Part shown: piece after piece, positions 34,887 through 43,961 of the stretch | How the letters are laid out: the number at the start of each line of letters is the position of its first letter | How positions within the stretch are numbered: the stretch's first letter is position 1 | Assembly (NCBI GenBank): GCA_036005065.1 | Contig: DASYQW010000197.1 | Coordinates: 1 to 64,000 of the forward strand | Length of the DNA stretch: 64,000 nt | Reading direction: 5' to 3' | Source: Candidatus Methylomirabilota bacterium | Lineage (GTDB): Bacteria > Methylomirabilota > Methylomirabilia > Rokubacteriales > DASRDR01 | The notes under the pieces: generated by a model | The model's input: the letters and a program-made list of their open reading frames with translations, nothing else | What the model was told of the DNA's origin: nothing | The model's database searches: none | Made by a program: the position numbers and the translations under genes

Positions 34887-35954
34887 ATGATCAAGCCGTA
34901 CATGGCCGTGGGGCTGGTCCCCACAGTCCGGGGGATCCGGAAGCGGAGCGACATCAAGATCAACCTCGAGCACCTCACCCACCTCGTGAAGGCCGCGGCC
35001 TGGCTGTCGAGCCTCTCCATTCCGGTCCGGCTGATCGCCTTCCCCGAAGGCGCCCTGCAGGCCTTCAACGACGAGGTCCTCGACCTGGACCACGCGAAGT
35101 TCGCCCGCGAGTGCGCGATCGACATCCCCGGCGAGGAGACCGAGGCGCTGGGCAAGATCGCCCGCGAGTACAACGTCTTCGTCATGGCCCAGGCCAAGGC
35201 CCGGCACCCCGACCTCAAGGACCGCTTCTTCAACGTGGGCTTCATCCTCAACCCGCGTGGCAAGGTGATCCTCCGGCACTACAAGGTGTCGCCGCTGTTC
35301 CCGGTCGAGCACTCGGTGTGCCCGCACGACGTCTACGACTGGTGGATCGAGAAGTACGGCCGGAACCTGGACGCCTTCTGGCCGGTCGCCGACACCGAGA
35401 TCGGGCGGCTCGGCATCATGATGGCCAACGAGGGGTCCTATCCGGAGAACGCCCGGGCCCTGGCGCTGAACGGAGCCGAGGTCGTCTACCGGGCCTCCTA
35501 CCCGCATCCGGCCACCGGCAACGAGTACTTCGAGATCCAGAGCCGGGCGCGCGCGCTCGACAACAACATGTACATCATCGCCCCCAACATGGGGACCTAC
35601 TACCTCTTCCCGGAGGAGAGCACGCCCATCGACACCTTCGGCGGGCGCTCGTACGTCATCGACTACAGGGGCCGGATCGTGGGCCGGCAGGACTATGGGG
35701 CCGGCTCGACCTACGTGGCGGGGCCGGTCGACATCGAAGCCCTCCGGCACCACCGGGCCTCCGCCCAGTGGGACAACTGGCTGAAGGACGTCCGGACCGA
35801 GCTCTACCAGCTCCTGTACGAGAAGCCGATCTACCCGAAGAACCTCTATCTCAAGCGCGAGCCGATGAAGCACGCCGAGTACCGCCAGAAGGTCATCCGG
35901 CGGCAGATCAGGCTGATGCACGACCGCGGGACGTGGAAAAAGCCGAGCGGCTGA
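34887..35954 (+). CDS. Nitrilase-superfamily protein lacking the catalytic cysteine
   Basis: This 355-residue carbon-nitrogen hydrolase fold keeps the glutamate of the triad (Glu54, FPEG) and the lysine (Lys133, RHYK). Where the nucleophile should be (ICYDGNFPE in typical members) it reads IMMANEGSYPE, with Ala180 (codon GCC, 35424-35426) at the cysteine position. The rest of the fold, including RASYPHP and the aromatic C-terminal extension, is intact. It is either a non-catalytic member or one with a different chemistry. GGGGAGG lies just before the ATG at 34887. Confidence 0.85.
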   Translation: MIKPYMAVGLVPTVRGIRKRSDIKINLEHLTHLVKAAAWLSSLSIPVRLIAFPEGALQAFNDEVLDLDHAKFARECAIDIPGEETEALGKIAREYNVFVMAQAKARHPDLKDRFFNVGFILNPRGKVILRHYKVSPLFPVEHSVCPHDVYDWWIEKYGRNLDAFWPVADTEIGRLGIMMANEGSYPENARALALNGAEVVYRASYPHPATGNEYFEIQSRARALDNNMYIIAPNMGTYYLFPEESTPIDTFGGRSYVIDYRGRIVGRQDYGAGSTYVAGPVDIEALRHHRASAQWDNWLKDVRTELYQLLYEKPIYPKNLYLKREPMKHAEYRQKVIRRQIRLMHDRGTWKKPSG

Positions 35955-35967
35955 GCTCGGCGTCCAA

Positions 35968-36483
35968 GTGCAGGTGAGAGCCGTCTCCCCCGCCGGGTGT
36001 GGGGTCGCCCTCGGCCTGCTCCTGGGGTGCCTCGCCGCCGGCTGCGCGCTCTGGCGGCCCGAGCCCCTCGAGGTGCCGCCGGGCCACGGGGCCGTCCTGG
36101 GCCGGGTGGAGCTGGCGAGCCCCCAGATGCTGAACGCCGCGCTCGACATCGTGCGCGTCGACGGGACATTCGACCATGCCCTGATGGTGAGCCCGGGCCA
36201 CCGTGACTTCGCCATCGTGCTGCCCCGTGGCGCCTACCGCATCGTCGCCCTCCGGGGCTTCAAGGAGCCCCAGGAGGAACACGTGACCTGGCCGCTCCGG
36301 GTCGGGTTCGAGGTGACACCCGCCACCACCGCCTACATCGGGACGCTGCGGATTAGCCCGAACTTCGGGCCGACGGTCCGCGTCTCGGTGGTGGACGAAT
36401 ACGAGGACACGCTGCGGACCCTCCGGGGTCTGTACCCCGACCTGCCCCAGACCATCGTCCGTCGCCTCATGACCCCGTCCTGA
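35968..36483 (+). CDS. Lipoprotein of unknown function
   Basis: This 171-residue protein has a type II signal peptide with lipobox LAAGC at about 22-26. A small beta-sandwich-like domain follows (AVLGRVELASPQML, HRDFAIVLPRGAYRIVALRG), resembling carboxypeptidase-regulatory or Ig-like folds in shape. GTG start at 35968, 13 bases after the nitrilase-fold gene. No family recognised. Confidence 0.75.
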   Translation: MQVRAVSPAGCGVALGLLLGCLAAGCALWRPEPLEVPPGHGAVLGRVELASPQMLNAALDIVRVDGTFDHALMVSPGHRDFAIVLPRGAYRIVALRGFKEPQEEHVTWPLRVGFEVTPATTAYIGTLRISPNFGPTVRVSVVDEYEDTLRTLRGLYPDLPQTIVRRLMTPS

Positions 36484-36490
36484 GCCGGCC

Positions 36491-36649
36491 GTGGCGATCA
36501 CACCGAGCGCCTCCTACATCATTCCGAGCGTCTTCAACAAGAAGGTCGCGCCGGCCGTCGCCCGTGAAGTCGTCCAGGCGGCCCAGCGGGCCGGCGTGGC
36601 GCGCCGAAGCGGCGGTCCGGCCCGCCGTCCCGGGGGTGTGTCTGAGTGA
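36491..36649 (+). pseudogene. 3' remnant of a malic enzyme gene
   Basis: The 52-residue reading frame contains ITPSASYIIPSVFNKKVAPA followed by VAREVVQAAQRAGVARR, which is the C-terminal end of NAD(P)-dependent malic enzymes. The other roughly 400-700 residues are missing; upstream lies the intact lipoprotein gene. The last residues and the TGA stop come from repeat copy H. It looks like a deletion scar, not a working gene. Confidence 0.7.
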
Positions 36650-36770
36650 GCGGGCGCCTACCACCGACCGCGTCGTGCATCGAGGAGCCTTTCGAGCGGC
36701 GGCTTCGCCGCCGCCACCCTCCCGGGGGAGGTTTGGGAGGGGGCCGTCGAGGCCCCCTCCCATGATCTAA
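36630..36770 (-). repeat. Family 1 repeat copy H (subtype with double hairpin)
   Basis: Tail GGTGTGTCTGAGTGAGCGGG, then TCGTGCATCGAGGAG, the GCGGCGGCTTCGCCGCCGC hairpin, and a variant end with CTCCCGGGGGAGG followed by GGGAGGGGGCC and GGCCCCCTCCC. It ends CTAA (36767-36770) instead of CTAG. Copy J is the same subtype. Confidence 0.8.
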
Positions 36771-36778
36771 GGAGCGCC

Positions 36779-37960
36779 ATGGGCCAGGGATTCGCCGACG
36801 TCGCCAAGCGTGTCGAGGAGATCAAGCCCTTCCTGGCGGTGGAGGTCTTCGAGCGCGCGCAGGAGCTGGAGCGCCAGGGGCACGACGTCGTGCACCTGGA
36901 GTTCGGAGAGCCGGACTTCGAGACGCCGGCGGTCGTCCGCGAGGCGGTGATCCGCGCCATCCGCGACGGACGGACGAAGTACACCCACAGCCTCGGCCTC
37001 CTGCCGCTCCGCGAAGCCATCGCCGAGCATTACCTCAAGACCTACGGCGTCGCCGTCTCGCCCGATCAGGTGCTGGTCACGGCGGGGACCTCGCCGGCCA
37101 TGCTGCTCCTGTTCACCGCGCTGCTGGCCGCCGGGGACGAGGTCATCCTGTCCGACCCCCACTACGCCTGCTACCCCAACTTCATCCGTTACGCCGATGG
37201 GACCCCGGTCTACGTGCCGACGACCGAGGCCGACGGGTTCCAGTTCCGGCCGGAGGCGGTGCGGCCCCGGCTGACGGCCCGGACCAAGGCGATCATGGTG
37301 AATTCCCCGGCCAATCCCACCGGCGCGGTGCTGCCGGCCGACCGGCTGGCCGCCCTGGCGGACCTCGTCGAGCAGGCACCCGGCGGGGCGTGGCTCGTCT
37401 CCGACGAGATCTACCACGGCCTCACCTACGAGGGCCGCGAGCACACGGTGCTGGAATTCACCGACCGCGCGTTCGTCCTCAACGGCTTCTCGAAGGCCTA
37501 TGCCATGACGGGGTGGCGGCTGGGGTACCTGATCGCGCCGAAGTCCCACATCCGGATCCTGCAGAAGCTTCATCAGAACTTCTTCATCTCGTCGAACGAG
37601 TTCGTCCAGTGGGCAGGTGTGGCGGCGCTGCGCGAGGCGGGGGAAGAGGTCGTGCGCTTCCGGCGGATCTTCGACGAGCGACGCCGGGCCATGGTGACCG
37701 GGCTGCGGGAGATCGGGCTGGGGGTCGGGCCCGAGCCGACCGGCGCCTTCTACGTGTTCGCCGATGCCCGGGCGTATTGCGAGCGCTCGTATGACTTCGC
37801 CTTCGAGGTGTTGGCCGGCGCCCACGTGGCGGTGACTCCCGGCATCGACTTCGGCCCCGGCGGCGAAGGGTACCTCCGGTTCTCCTACGCCAACGGGCTC
37901 GAGCGCGTCCGGGAGGCCGTGCGGAGGCTGGGGGAGTTCCTGCGAGCTCGCGCGTGTTGA
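36779..37960 (+). CDS. Class I/II PLP-dependent aminotransferase
   Basis: This 393-residue fold-type I aminotransferase has the PLP lysine Lys239 (LNGFSKAYAMTGWRLGY), NSPANPTGAVL with the cofactor-contacting Asn, and SDEIYHGLTY. It is closest in layout to the aspartate/alanine/branched aminotransferase-like group without strict specificity. ATG at 36779, preceded by AAGGAG. It stands alone between a repeat and a membrane-protein gene. Confidence 0.92.
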   Translation: MGQGFADVAKRVEEIKPFLAVEVFERAQELERQGHDVVHLEFGEPDFETPAVVREAVIRAIRDGRTKYTHSLGLLPLREAIAEHYLKTYGVAVSPDQVLVTAGTSPAMLLLFTALLAAGDEVILSDPHYACYPNFIRYADGTPVYVPTTEADGFQFRPEAVRPRLTARTKAIMVNSPANPTGAVLPADRLAALADLVEQAPGGAWLVSDEIYHGLTYEGREHTVLEFTDRAFVLNGFSKAYAMTGWRLGYLIAPKSHIRILQKLHQNFFISSNEFVQWAGVAALREAGEEVVRFRRIFDERRRAMVTGLREIGLGVGPEPTGAFYVFADARAYCERSYDFAFEVLAGAHVAVTPGIDFGPGGEGYLRFSYANGLERVREAVRRLGEFLRARAC

Positions 37961-37985
37961 CCGCGCTTCACCGTTGGACTACGCT
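37957..37985 (+). promoter_or_regulatory. Promoter for the membrane protein gene
   Basis: TTGACC (37957-37962), a 17-base spacer, then TACGCT (37980-37985). The -35 overlaps the aminotransferase stop. The leader to 38047 is about 55 bases. Confidence 0.5.
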
Positions 37986-38046
37986 CGTGTCTCGGCGCCG
38001 GGGTGGCGCCGCCCGAAGGCCCACGCAGTTCACCACGGGAGGGGCT

Positions 38047-38766
38047 ATGTCGAACGGCGCAGGGTCGGATATCGTCGGGGACTTCCGGCTGGGTCTGGAC
38101 CTGATGAAGCGCTATCCGGTGATGGCGGCGCCTCCGCTCATCGCGATGGCGCTGATGTTCGTCCTCGGCCTGGTCTTTTTCGGGGGCGCGTTGACCATCT
38201 TCGCCGTCGGCGGCCTGTCGGGCGGACGCGGCGTCGCCGGAGCCATCGTCGGGGGTCTCCTCTTCTCCGCGGTCCTGGCCGTCGTCGCCCTGCTGGTCAA
38301 TCTGGTGGCCTCGGCGGTCGTCGTCATCATGGCCCGCGATGCCCTGGCGACCCGCGAGCCCTCGATGGGTGACGCGCTCTCGGCCGTCATGGGGCGCCTG
38401 GGCGACGTGGCGGTGGCGTCGTTTCTCGTCGCCCTGATCGTGGGGATCGCTTCGCTCTTCTTGGTGGTGCCCGGCATCATCGCCGGCTTCTTCCTCATGT
38501 TCGTGCTCCCGGCCGTGCTCCTCGACGGCCGCGGTGCGGTCGACGCGCTCGGCCGCAGCGCCACCCTGGTCAAGGACAACCTGGGTCCGGCTCTCGGGCT
38601 GGTCATCGGGGCCATCGTCGCCATCGTCGTCATGGCCATCGTCTCGATGATCCTCGGGATGGTGCCGCTCCTCGGACATCTGGCGTCGATGCTCCTGGGG
38701 GGCGCCTTCATCGCCTACCTGACGGTCGTCGCCGTCCGCGTCTACCAGACGCTGCCGCGGCGGTGA
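38047..38766 (+). CDS. Multi-pass membrane protein of unknown function
   Basis: This 239-residue protein has about five to six strongly hydrophobic helices (around residues 24-55, 65-95, 120-160 and 180-225) and the motif SVALVKDNLGPALGL-like ATLVKDNLGPALGLVIG, which is common in bacterial integral membrane proteins with paired helices (DUF4013 or related). The ATG at 38047 follows GGGAGGGGC; an upstream in-frame ATG at 37954 lies before the promoter and is unlikely. Function unknown. Confidence 0.8.
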   Translation: MSNGAGSDIVGDFRLGLDLMKRYPVMAAPPLIAMALMFVLGLVFFGGALTIFAVGGLSGGRGVAGAIVGGLLFSAVLAVVALLVNLVASAVVVIMARDALATREPSMGDALSAVMGRLGDVAVASFLVALIVGIASLFLVVPGIIAGFFLMFVLPAVLLDGRGAVDALGRSATLVKDNLGPALGLVIGAIVAIVVMAIVSMILGMVPLLGHLASMLLGGAFIAYLTVVAVRVYQTLPRR

Positions 38767-38804
38767 GGGGGCCCCGTGGACGTCCACCCCGGCGTCTAGA
38801 GGCC

Positions 38805-39545
38805 ATGCCGGAGACCGTCGCCGCCAAGCGCGCGCGGGCCCTCGAGATCATCCGGCTCCTCGATCGGGCCTATCCCGAGGCCACGATCGCGCTCAGATTC
38901 TCGAGCCCGCTCGAGCTCCTGGTGGCGACCATCCTGGCCGCCCAGTGCACCGACGAGCGGGTGAACCAGGTGACGGAAAGCCTCTTCCGCAAGTACCGCA
39001 CGGCGCGCGACTACGCGGCGATCGATCCCGCCACCTTCGAGCGCGAGATCCGGTCCACCGGCTTCTTCCGGGCCAAGACCAGGGCCATTGCCGGCATGGC
39101 CCGCGCGCTCCTCGAGCATCACGGGGGCGGGGTGCCGCGGACCCTGGAGGCGCTGACGGCGCTGCCCGGGGTGGGCCGCAAGACCGCCAACGTGGTTCTC
39201 GGCAACGCCTTCGACACCCCGGGCATCGCGGTGGACACCCACGTCTTCCGGGTATCGCAGCGCCTGGGGCTGGCCGGGTCGGACGTCCCCGACCAGGTCG
39301 AAGCCCAGCTCGCCGAGGTCATCCCCCGACCCCGGTGGACCCACTTCTGCCACCTCCTCCAGGCCCACGGACGCCAGATCTGCCTGGCCCGGGCCCCCGA
39401 CTGCCCGGTCTGTCCCGTGCGGCTCCTGTGCCCGTGGCCGGGGAAGACGGTGTCCGGGCGCCCGGGGCGCGCCGCGCCCGCCGGCCGCGCCGGCTCGCCC
39501 GCCCGGACTCGGGCGGCTCGGGCCGGTCGAGCGCCGCGGGGTTGA
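38805..39545 (+). CDS. nth: Endonuclease III (DNA glycosylase/AP lyase)
   Basis: This 246-residue base-excision repair enzyme removes oxidised pyrimidines and cuts abasic sites. Seen: helix-hairpin-helix LPGVGRKTANVV with catalytic Lys126, Asp144 (AVDTHV) and the [4Fe-4S] cysteines 193, 200, 203 and 209 in the C-X6-C-X2-C-X5-C pattern. An Ala/Arg/Gly-rich tail of about 30 residues extends beyond the usual end. The ATG at 38805 is preferred over a GTG at 38763 that overlaps the previous gene. Confidence 0.95.
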   Translation: MPETVAAKRARALEIIRLLDRAYPEATIALRFSSPLELLVATILAAQCTDERVNQVTESLFRKYRTARDYAAIDPATFEREIRSTGFFRAKTRAIAGMARALLEHHGGGVPRTLEALTALPGVGRKTANVVLGNAFDTPGIAVDTHVFRVSQRLGLAGSDVPDQVEAQLAEVIPRPRWTHFCHLLQAHGRQICLARAPDCPVCPVRLLCPWPGKTVSGRPGRAAPAGRAGSPARTRAARAGRAPRG

Positions 39546-39570
39546 CAGTGCCGGCCTCGTCGGCTAAGGT
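39542..39570 (+). promoter_or_regulatory. Promoter for rplM-rpsI
   Basis: A perfect TTGACA (39542-39547), a 17-base spacer and TAAGGT (39565-39570). The -35 overlaps the nth stop codon. The leader of about 85 bases to 39661 has no obvious structure. Confidence 0.6.
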
Positions 39571-39660
39571 ATTGTGTTGCGTGAATTCTGCTGGGCCGAC
39601 GGTCTCAGGCCGCTCATTCCGGCCGCCGCGGAGACCTCTTCACCGGAGACAGACGTCGAC

Positions 39661-40119
39661 ATGCCTACGTTCATGCCGAAGAAGGAGCGCATCACCCGGA
39701 AGTGGTACCTCGTCGACGCCGAGGGCAAGGTCCTCGGCCGACTCGCGGCCCGGGTCGCGACGCTCCTCATCGGCAAGCACAAGCCGATCTACGCGCCGCA
39801 CCTCGACGTGGGGGATCACGTCGTCGTGATCAATGCGGAGAAGGTCCACCTCACGGGCCAGAAGCTCACCGACAAGCTGTACCGCTGGCACTCCGGGTAC
39901 ATCGGAGGCCTGCGCGAGGTACGGGCCGAGACGATGCTGAGAACGCATCCGGAGCGGATGATCGAGTGGGCGGTGACGGGGATGCTACCCAAGACGAAGC
40001 TCGGGCGGGCCATGGCCAAGAAGCTCAAGGTTTACCGGGGCGCCGACCATCCGCACGCCGCCCAGCATCCCGAGCCCCTCGACCTCGGGCGAACGGACGC
40101 CCGGTCCAAGGAGTCGTGA
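39661..40119 (+). CDS. rplM: 50S ribosomal protein L13
   Basis: This 152-residue protein shows the L13 core: [40 protein letters not shown] and [20 protein letters not shown]. The start is the ATG at 39661; the open frame upstream lies in the leader. rpsI follows with a one-base overlap, the usual L13-S9 pairing. Confidence 0.96.
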   Translation: MPTFMPKKERITRKWYLVDAEGKVLGRLAARVATLLIGKHKPIYAPHLDVGDHVVVINAEKVHLTGQKLTDKLYRWHSGYIGGLREVRAETMLRTHPERMIEWAVTGMLPKTKLGRAMAKKLKVYRGADHPHAAQHPEPLDLGRTDARSKES

Positions 40120-40514
40120 TGGCCGAGACCCAGCAGTTCTACGGCACCGGCCGGCGGAAGACCTCGGTCGCCCGCGTCTTCCTCCGCCACGGTCAGGGGC
40201 AGATCACCGTCAACCGGCGGCCGTTCGTGGACTACTTCCCGCGGGAGAGCCTGCGGCTCCTGGTCGCTCAGCCCCTCGAGTTGACGGGCACCGCCGCCCA
40301 GCTCGACGTCCTGGCCAACGTGAGGGGTGGGGGACTCTCCGGCCAGGCCGGCGCGGTGCGCCACGGGATCGCCCGAGCCCTCCTCGAGTTCAGCGACAAG
40401 CTCAGGCCCCAGCTCAAGCGGGCAGGGTTCCTGACCCGTGACCCCCGGATGAAGGAACGGAAGAAGTACGGGCAGCCGGGTGCGCGCAAGCGCTTCCAGT
40501 TCTCGAAGCGGTAG
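40119..40514 (+). CDS. rpsI: 30S ribosomal protein S9
   Basis: This 131-residue protein begins [16 protein letters not shown] and ends with the invariant [11 protein letters not shown], whose terminal arginine contacts tRNA in the P site. [19 protein letters not shown] lies in the middle. The ATG overlaps the rplM stop (TGATG). A strong terminator follows. Confidence 0.97.
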   Translation: MAETQQFYGTGRRKTSVARVFLRHGQGQITVNRRPFVDYFPRESLRLLVAQPLELTGTAAQLDVLANVRGGGLSGQAGAVRHGIARALLEFSDKLRPQLKRAGFLTRDPRMKERKKYGQPGARKRFQFSKR

Positions 40515-40537
40515 CCGAGATCGATCCGGACGTCACG

Positions 40538-40568
40538 GGGGAAGGTCGACGCGACCTTCCCCTTTTTT
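40538..40568 (+). terminator. Intrinsic terminator after rpsI
   Basis: A perfect 11-bp stem (GGGGAAGGTCG / CGACCTTCCCC) with a 3-base loop (ACG) is followed by six T residues (40563-40568). It separates the ribosomal pair from argC. Confidence 0.9.
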
Positions 40569-40583
40569 CATGAGGGGTGGGAG

Positions 40584-41645
40584 ATGGAGCCGAAGCTGAA
40601 GGTTGCCGTGGCGGGGGCCACGGGGTACATGGGAGCGGAGCTGCTCCGCCTGCTGGCCGTCCATCCGAAGGTGCAGCTCATCACGGTGATGGCGTCGGAG
40701 CGCTCGGCCGGCCTCCCGCTGGGCCGGCTGATTCCCAGCCTCAGGGGCCAGTTTCCCCTGACCGTCGAGGCGCTCGACGCCGAGCGGCTCGCCGCTCAGG
40801 CTGACTGCGTGATGCTCGCCCTGCCCTACGGCGAGACGCACCGTGTGGTGTCGGTCCTCCGCCGTCGGGGACGGCGGGTCGTCGATCTCTCCTCGGATTA
40901 CCGTCTGCGGAATGCGGCCGAGTTCGAGGCCTGGTACAAGACGCCGCACACCGATCCCGAAGGTCTCGCCGAAGCGGTGTACGGCCTCCCGGAGCTCTAT
41001 CGCAAGGAGATCGCGGCGACCCGGTTGGTGGCGAACCCCGGCTGCTATCCGGTGGGGGCGCTGCTGGCCATCGTCCCGCTCCTCAAGGCGGGCCTCGGGC
41101 GGGTCGATGGCATCGTCATCGACTCGAAATCCGGCGTCACCGGGGCCGGGTCCATGAGCCAGAAGCCGGACCCGATGTACCTCTACGCCGAGGCGAATGA
41201 GAACCTCCAGGCCTACGGGGTGGCCCGGCACCGGCACACCCCGGAGATCGAGCAGGCCCTGTCGGGAATGGTCGGCGCTCCGGTCCAGGTCACCTTCACG
41301 CCCCACCTGGTGCCGATGAATCGGGGCCTCTTCACGACCGCCTACGTCCTGCTGGCGCGAAGCGCCTCCACCGGGGAGTGCCTGGCCGCCTTCCGGGAGG
41401 CCTACGCGGGCGAGCCCTTCGTGCGCGTCCTCGACGAGGGCGAGTTCCCCAAGACGCGGGCCGTCCTCGGGTCGAACTATTGCGACGTGACGGCGGTGGT
41501 GGATGCCCGCACCGGCCGGGCGATCTGCTTGAGCGCGCTCGACAACCTCGGAAAGGGGGGCGCCGCTCAGGCCATCCAGAACCTGAACATCATGCACGGG
41601 TGGGACGAGCGGACGGGCCTCGACGCTCCCCCCGTCTACCCATGA
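40584..41645 (+). CDS. argC: N-acetyl-gamma-glutamyl-phosphate reductase
   Basis: This 353-residue NADP-dependent enzyme catalyses the third step of arginine biosynthesis. It has the GATGYMGAEL nucleotide-binding motif (11-20), catalytic Cys154 in NPGCYPVGALLA and GVTGAGSMSQ. ATG at 40584 with GGGGTGGGAG before it. argJ overlaps its stop by 4 bases. Confidence 0.96.
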   Translation: MEPKLKVAVAGATGYMGAELLRLLAVHPKVQLITVMASERSAGLPLGRLIPSLRGQFPLTVEALDAERLAAQADCVMLALPYGETHRVVSVLRRRGRRVVDLSSDYRLRNAAEFEAWYKTPHTDPEGLAEAVYGLPELYRKEIAATRLVANPGCYPVGALLAIVPLLKAGLGRVDGIVIDSKSGVTGAGSMSQKPDPMYLYAEANENLQAYGVARHRHTPEIEQALSGMVGAPVQVTFTPHLVPMNRGLFTTAYVLLARSASTGECLAAFREAYAGEPFVRVLDEGEFPKTRAVLGSNYCDVTAVVDARTGRAICLSALDNLGKGGAAQAIQNLNIMHGWDERTGLDAPPVYP

Positions 41646-42865
41646 GCCCCGCTATGGCCGAGATCGAGTGGATCGAGGGCGGGATCACGGCCGTCCCCGG
41701 GATCTTCGGCGCCGGCCTCCACTGCGGGATCAAGCCCGGCTCGGCCCGCGACCTGGCCCTCGTCTACTCGTCGGCGCCGGCCACGGCGGCCGGGGTCTTC
41801 ACGACCAACCGGATCCAGAGCGCGCCGGTCAAGATCTCGCGGGAGCGCGTGCAGGCCGGGGTCGCCCAGGCGATCGTGGCCTCCAGCGGGTGCTCGAACG
41901 TGTGTACCGGCGAGCAGGGGCTCCGGGACGCTCGCGAGATGACGGAGGTCGTCGCCCGTGAGCTCCGTATCCCGGAAACCCGGGTGCTGGTGGCCTCGAC
42001 CGGCATCATCGGACGGTACCTGCCGATGGACCGCATCCGGCCGGCCCTGCCCAAGCTCGTCAAGGCCCTGTCGCCCCAGGGCAGCCGGCACGCGGCCGAG
42101 GGGATCATGACGACCGATACCCACCCGAAGGAGGCCGCGCTGCGCGTGGAGATCGGCGGGCGCCCGATCACCATCGGGGCGATCGCGAAGGGAACGGGCA
42201 TGATCCACCCGATGATGGCCACCATGTTCTGCTTCGTGGCCACCGACCTGGCGGTATCGCGGGACGCGCTCCAGGCGGCCATCCGGCGCGCCGCGAACGG
42301 CTCGTTCAATCGCATCAGCGTCGACGGCGACATGAGCACCAGTGACACGGTGGTGATCCTGGCCAACGGGCTGGCCGAGAATCGCCCGCTGGCCCGCGGC
42401 GACCGGCGACTCCGGGTATTCCAGCACGCGCTGGACGGGCTGACCCAGCGGCTGGCGGTCATGCAGGTCCGGGACGGCGAGGGCGCCACGCTCGTGATCG
42501 ACGTGCAGGTACGCGGGGCCAAGACCCGGCGAGACGCCGAGGCCGCCGCCCGGGCCATCGCCAACTCGCCCCTCTTCAAGACGTCCATGGCCGGCCGTGA
42601 CCCGAACTGGGGGCGCGTGATGGCCGCGCTGGGAGCCTCCGGGATCCCGGTCCAGGAGGAGCGGGTCGGCATCTGGTATGGTGACGAGCAGGTCGCGGCC
42701 GGCGGCAAGCCCAGGGAGAACGTCCGCTGGGAGCGGGTCAAGGCGGAGCTGGCCAAGCCCGAGGTCACGCTCATCGTGGATCTCGGGCTCGGCGGAGGCC
42801 ACGACCACGTCTGGACCTGCGATCTGACGGAGGACTACGTTAAGATAAACACTGGCACGAGCTAG
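41642..42865 (+). CDS. argJ: Glutamate N-acetyltransferase / amino-acid N-acetyltransferase
   Basis: This 407-residue protein transfers the acetyl group from N-acetylornithine to glutamate, and may make N-acetylglutamate from acetyl-CoA. The precursor cleaves itself between Ala193 and Thr194 (MMATMF), with Thr194 as nucleophile. [11 protein letters not shown] and the C-terminal [12 protein letters not shown] are typical. The ATG overlaps argC (ATGA). Its TAG stop is in the CTAG of a family 2 repeat. Confidence 0.95.
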   Translation: MSPAMAEIEWIEGGITAVPGIFGAGLHCGIKPGSARDLALVYSSAPATAAGVFTTNRIQSAPVKISRERVQAGVAQAIVASSGCSNVCTGEQGLRDAREMTEVVARELRIPETRVLVASTGIIGRYLPMDRIRPALPKLVKALSPQGSRHAAEGIMTTDTHPKEAALRVEIGGRPITIGAIAKGTGMIHPMMATMFCFVATDLAVSRDALQAAIRRAANGSFNRISVDGDMSTSDTVVILANGLAENRPLARGDRRLRVFQHALDGLTQRLAVMQVRDGEGATLVIDVQVRGAKTRRDAEAAARAIANSPLFKTSMAGRDPNWGRVMAALGASGIPVQEERVGIWYGDEQVAAGGKPRENVRWERVKAELAKPEVTLIVDLGLGGGHDHVWTCDLTEDYVKINTGTS

Positions 42866-42975
42866 ATCATCGGAGGGGGGCTATGCCCCCCTCCGACGGC
42901 CCCCGCGGCAAAGCCGCGGCCGTCCGCATTCGCGGACGGCTTCGGGGCCTGCCTCCCCCAAGGAGTGGGGGAAGG
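42862..42975 (+). repeat. Family 2 repeat, best copy
   Basis: CTAG (42862-42865, with the argJ stop), ATCAT, then the hairpin CGGAGGGGGG-CTATG-CCCCCCTCCG. A second hairpin CCGCGGC-AAA-GCCGCGG, a third GTCCGC-ATTC-GCGGAC and the tail GGGCCTGCCTCC follow. A T-run is absent, so this is a hairpin terminator only in the broad sense. The rest of the gap to rpsB (42976-43081) shows no clear promoter. Confidence 0.8.
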
Positions 42976-43091
42976 AGCGATTGGGAGGTGCCACGGCGGG
43001 CCGACGCCTGCCCATCTCACACGCGTCCCGGTGTCGGTGGCGGGGATGGTCCCCGCAGGGGACGCGGAGGCGAACCGAACCAGGAGGTCAA

Positions 43092-43892
43092 ATGTCTCAG
43101 ATCACGATGAAGGAACTGCTGGAGGCCGGGGTCCACTTCGGCCACCAGACCAAGCGCTGGAACCCGAAGATGGCGAAGTACATCTTCGGCGAGCGCAACG
43201 GCATCTACATCATCGACCTGCAGAAGACGCTCAAGAAGTTCCGGGACGCGTACCTGTTCACCCGGAACCTGGCCGCCGAGGGCGGCACCCTTCTCTTCGT
43301 CGGTACCAAGAAGCAGGCCCAGGAGACGATCGCCGACGAAGCCACCCGGGCCGGGATGTTCTTCGTCAACCAGCGGTGGCTCGGCGGCACCCTGACCAAC
43401 TTCGCCACGATCCGCAAGTCGATCAACCACCTGAAGCGGCTCGACGAGATGCGGGACACCGGCGAGCTCGAGCGTCTGACCAAGAAGGAAGCGCTCGGTC
43501 TCGATCGCGAGCGGGCCAAGCTCGAGAAGGCGCTGGCCGGCATCAAGCAGATGGATCGCCTGCCCTCGGCAGTCTACGTCATCGATCCCCGCAAGGAGAA
43601 GATCGCCATCGCCGAGGCCCAGAAGCTCGCCATCCCGATCATCGCCATCGTGGACACCAACTGCGACCCCACCGGGATCGACTACCCCATTCCTGGGAAC
43701 GACGACGCGATCCGCGCGATCCGGCTGATTACGTCTCGAATCGCCGACGCCGTGGTCGAAGGACGAGGCGTCGTGAGCAAGGTGGGCGCAGAGGAGCCGG
43801 TCGTGCCGGTGGCCGCACCGGCCGAGCCGGAGGCGTCCGCCCCGACCGGCGACGTGGCGGAGAAGGCGGAGAGCCTGCCGATCACCTCCTAG
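43092..43892 (+). CDS. rpsB: 30S ribosomal protein S2
   Basis: This 266-residue protein shows the S2 hallmarks: [20 protein letters not shown], the [17 protein letters not shown] segment and [21 protein letters not shown] perfect AGGAGG (43082-43087) sets the ATG at 43092. The C-terminus has an Ala/Glu/Pro-rich tail. tsf follows after 69 bases, the standard rpsB-tsf-pyrH-frr order. Confidence 0.97.
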   Translation: MSQITMKELLEAGVHFGHQTKRWNPKMAKYIFGERNGIYIIDLQKTLKKFRDAYLFTRNLAAEGGTLLFVGTKKQAQETIADEATRAGMFFVNQRWLGGTLTNFATIRKSINHLKRLDEMRDTGELERLTKKEALGLDRERAKLEKALAGIKQMDRLPSAVYVIDPRKEKIAIAEAQKLAIPIIAIVDTNCDPTGIDYPIPGNDDAIRAIRLITSRIADAVVEGRGVVSKVGAEEPVVPVAAPAEPEASAPTGDVAEKAESLPITS

Positions 43893-43961
43893 CGCCGACC
43901 CGGTGCCTGTCGGCTACCGGGCCGCGCCCGGAGGCGAGGACTGAGGAGGAACCCAGAGACC

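Noticed and set aside
40538-40568. Could the hairpin after rpsI be another copy of the dispersed repeats
   Set aside because: Its stem sequence is unrelated and it has a T-run, so it is an ordinary intrinsic terminator.
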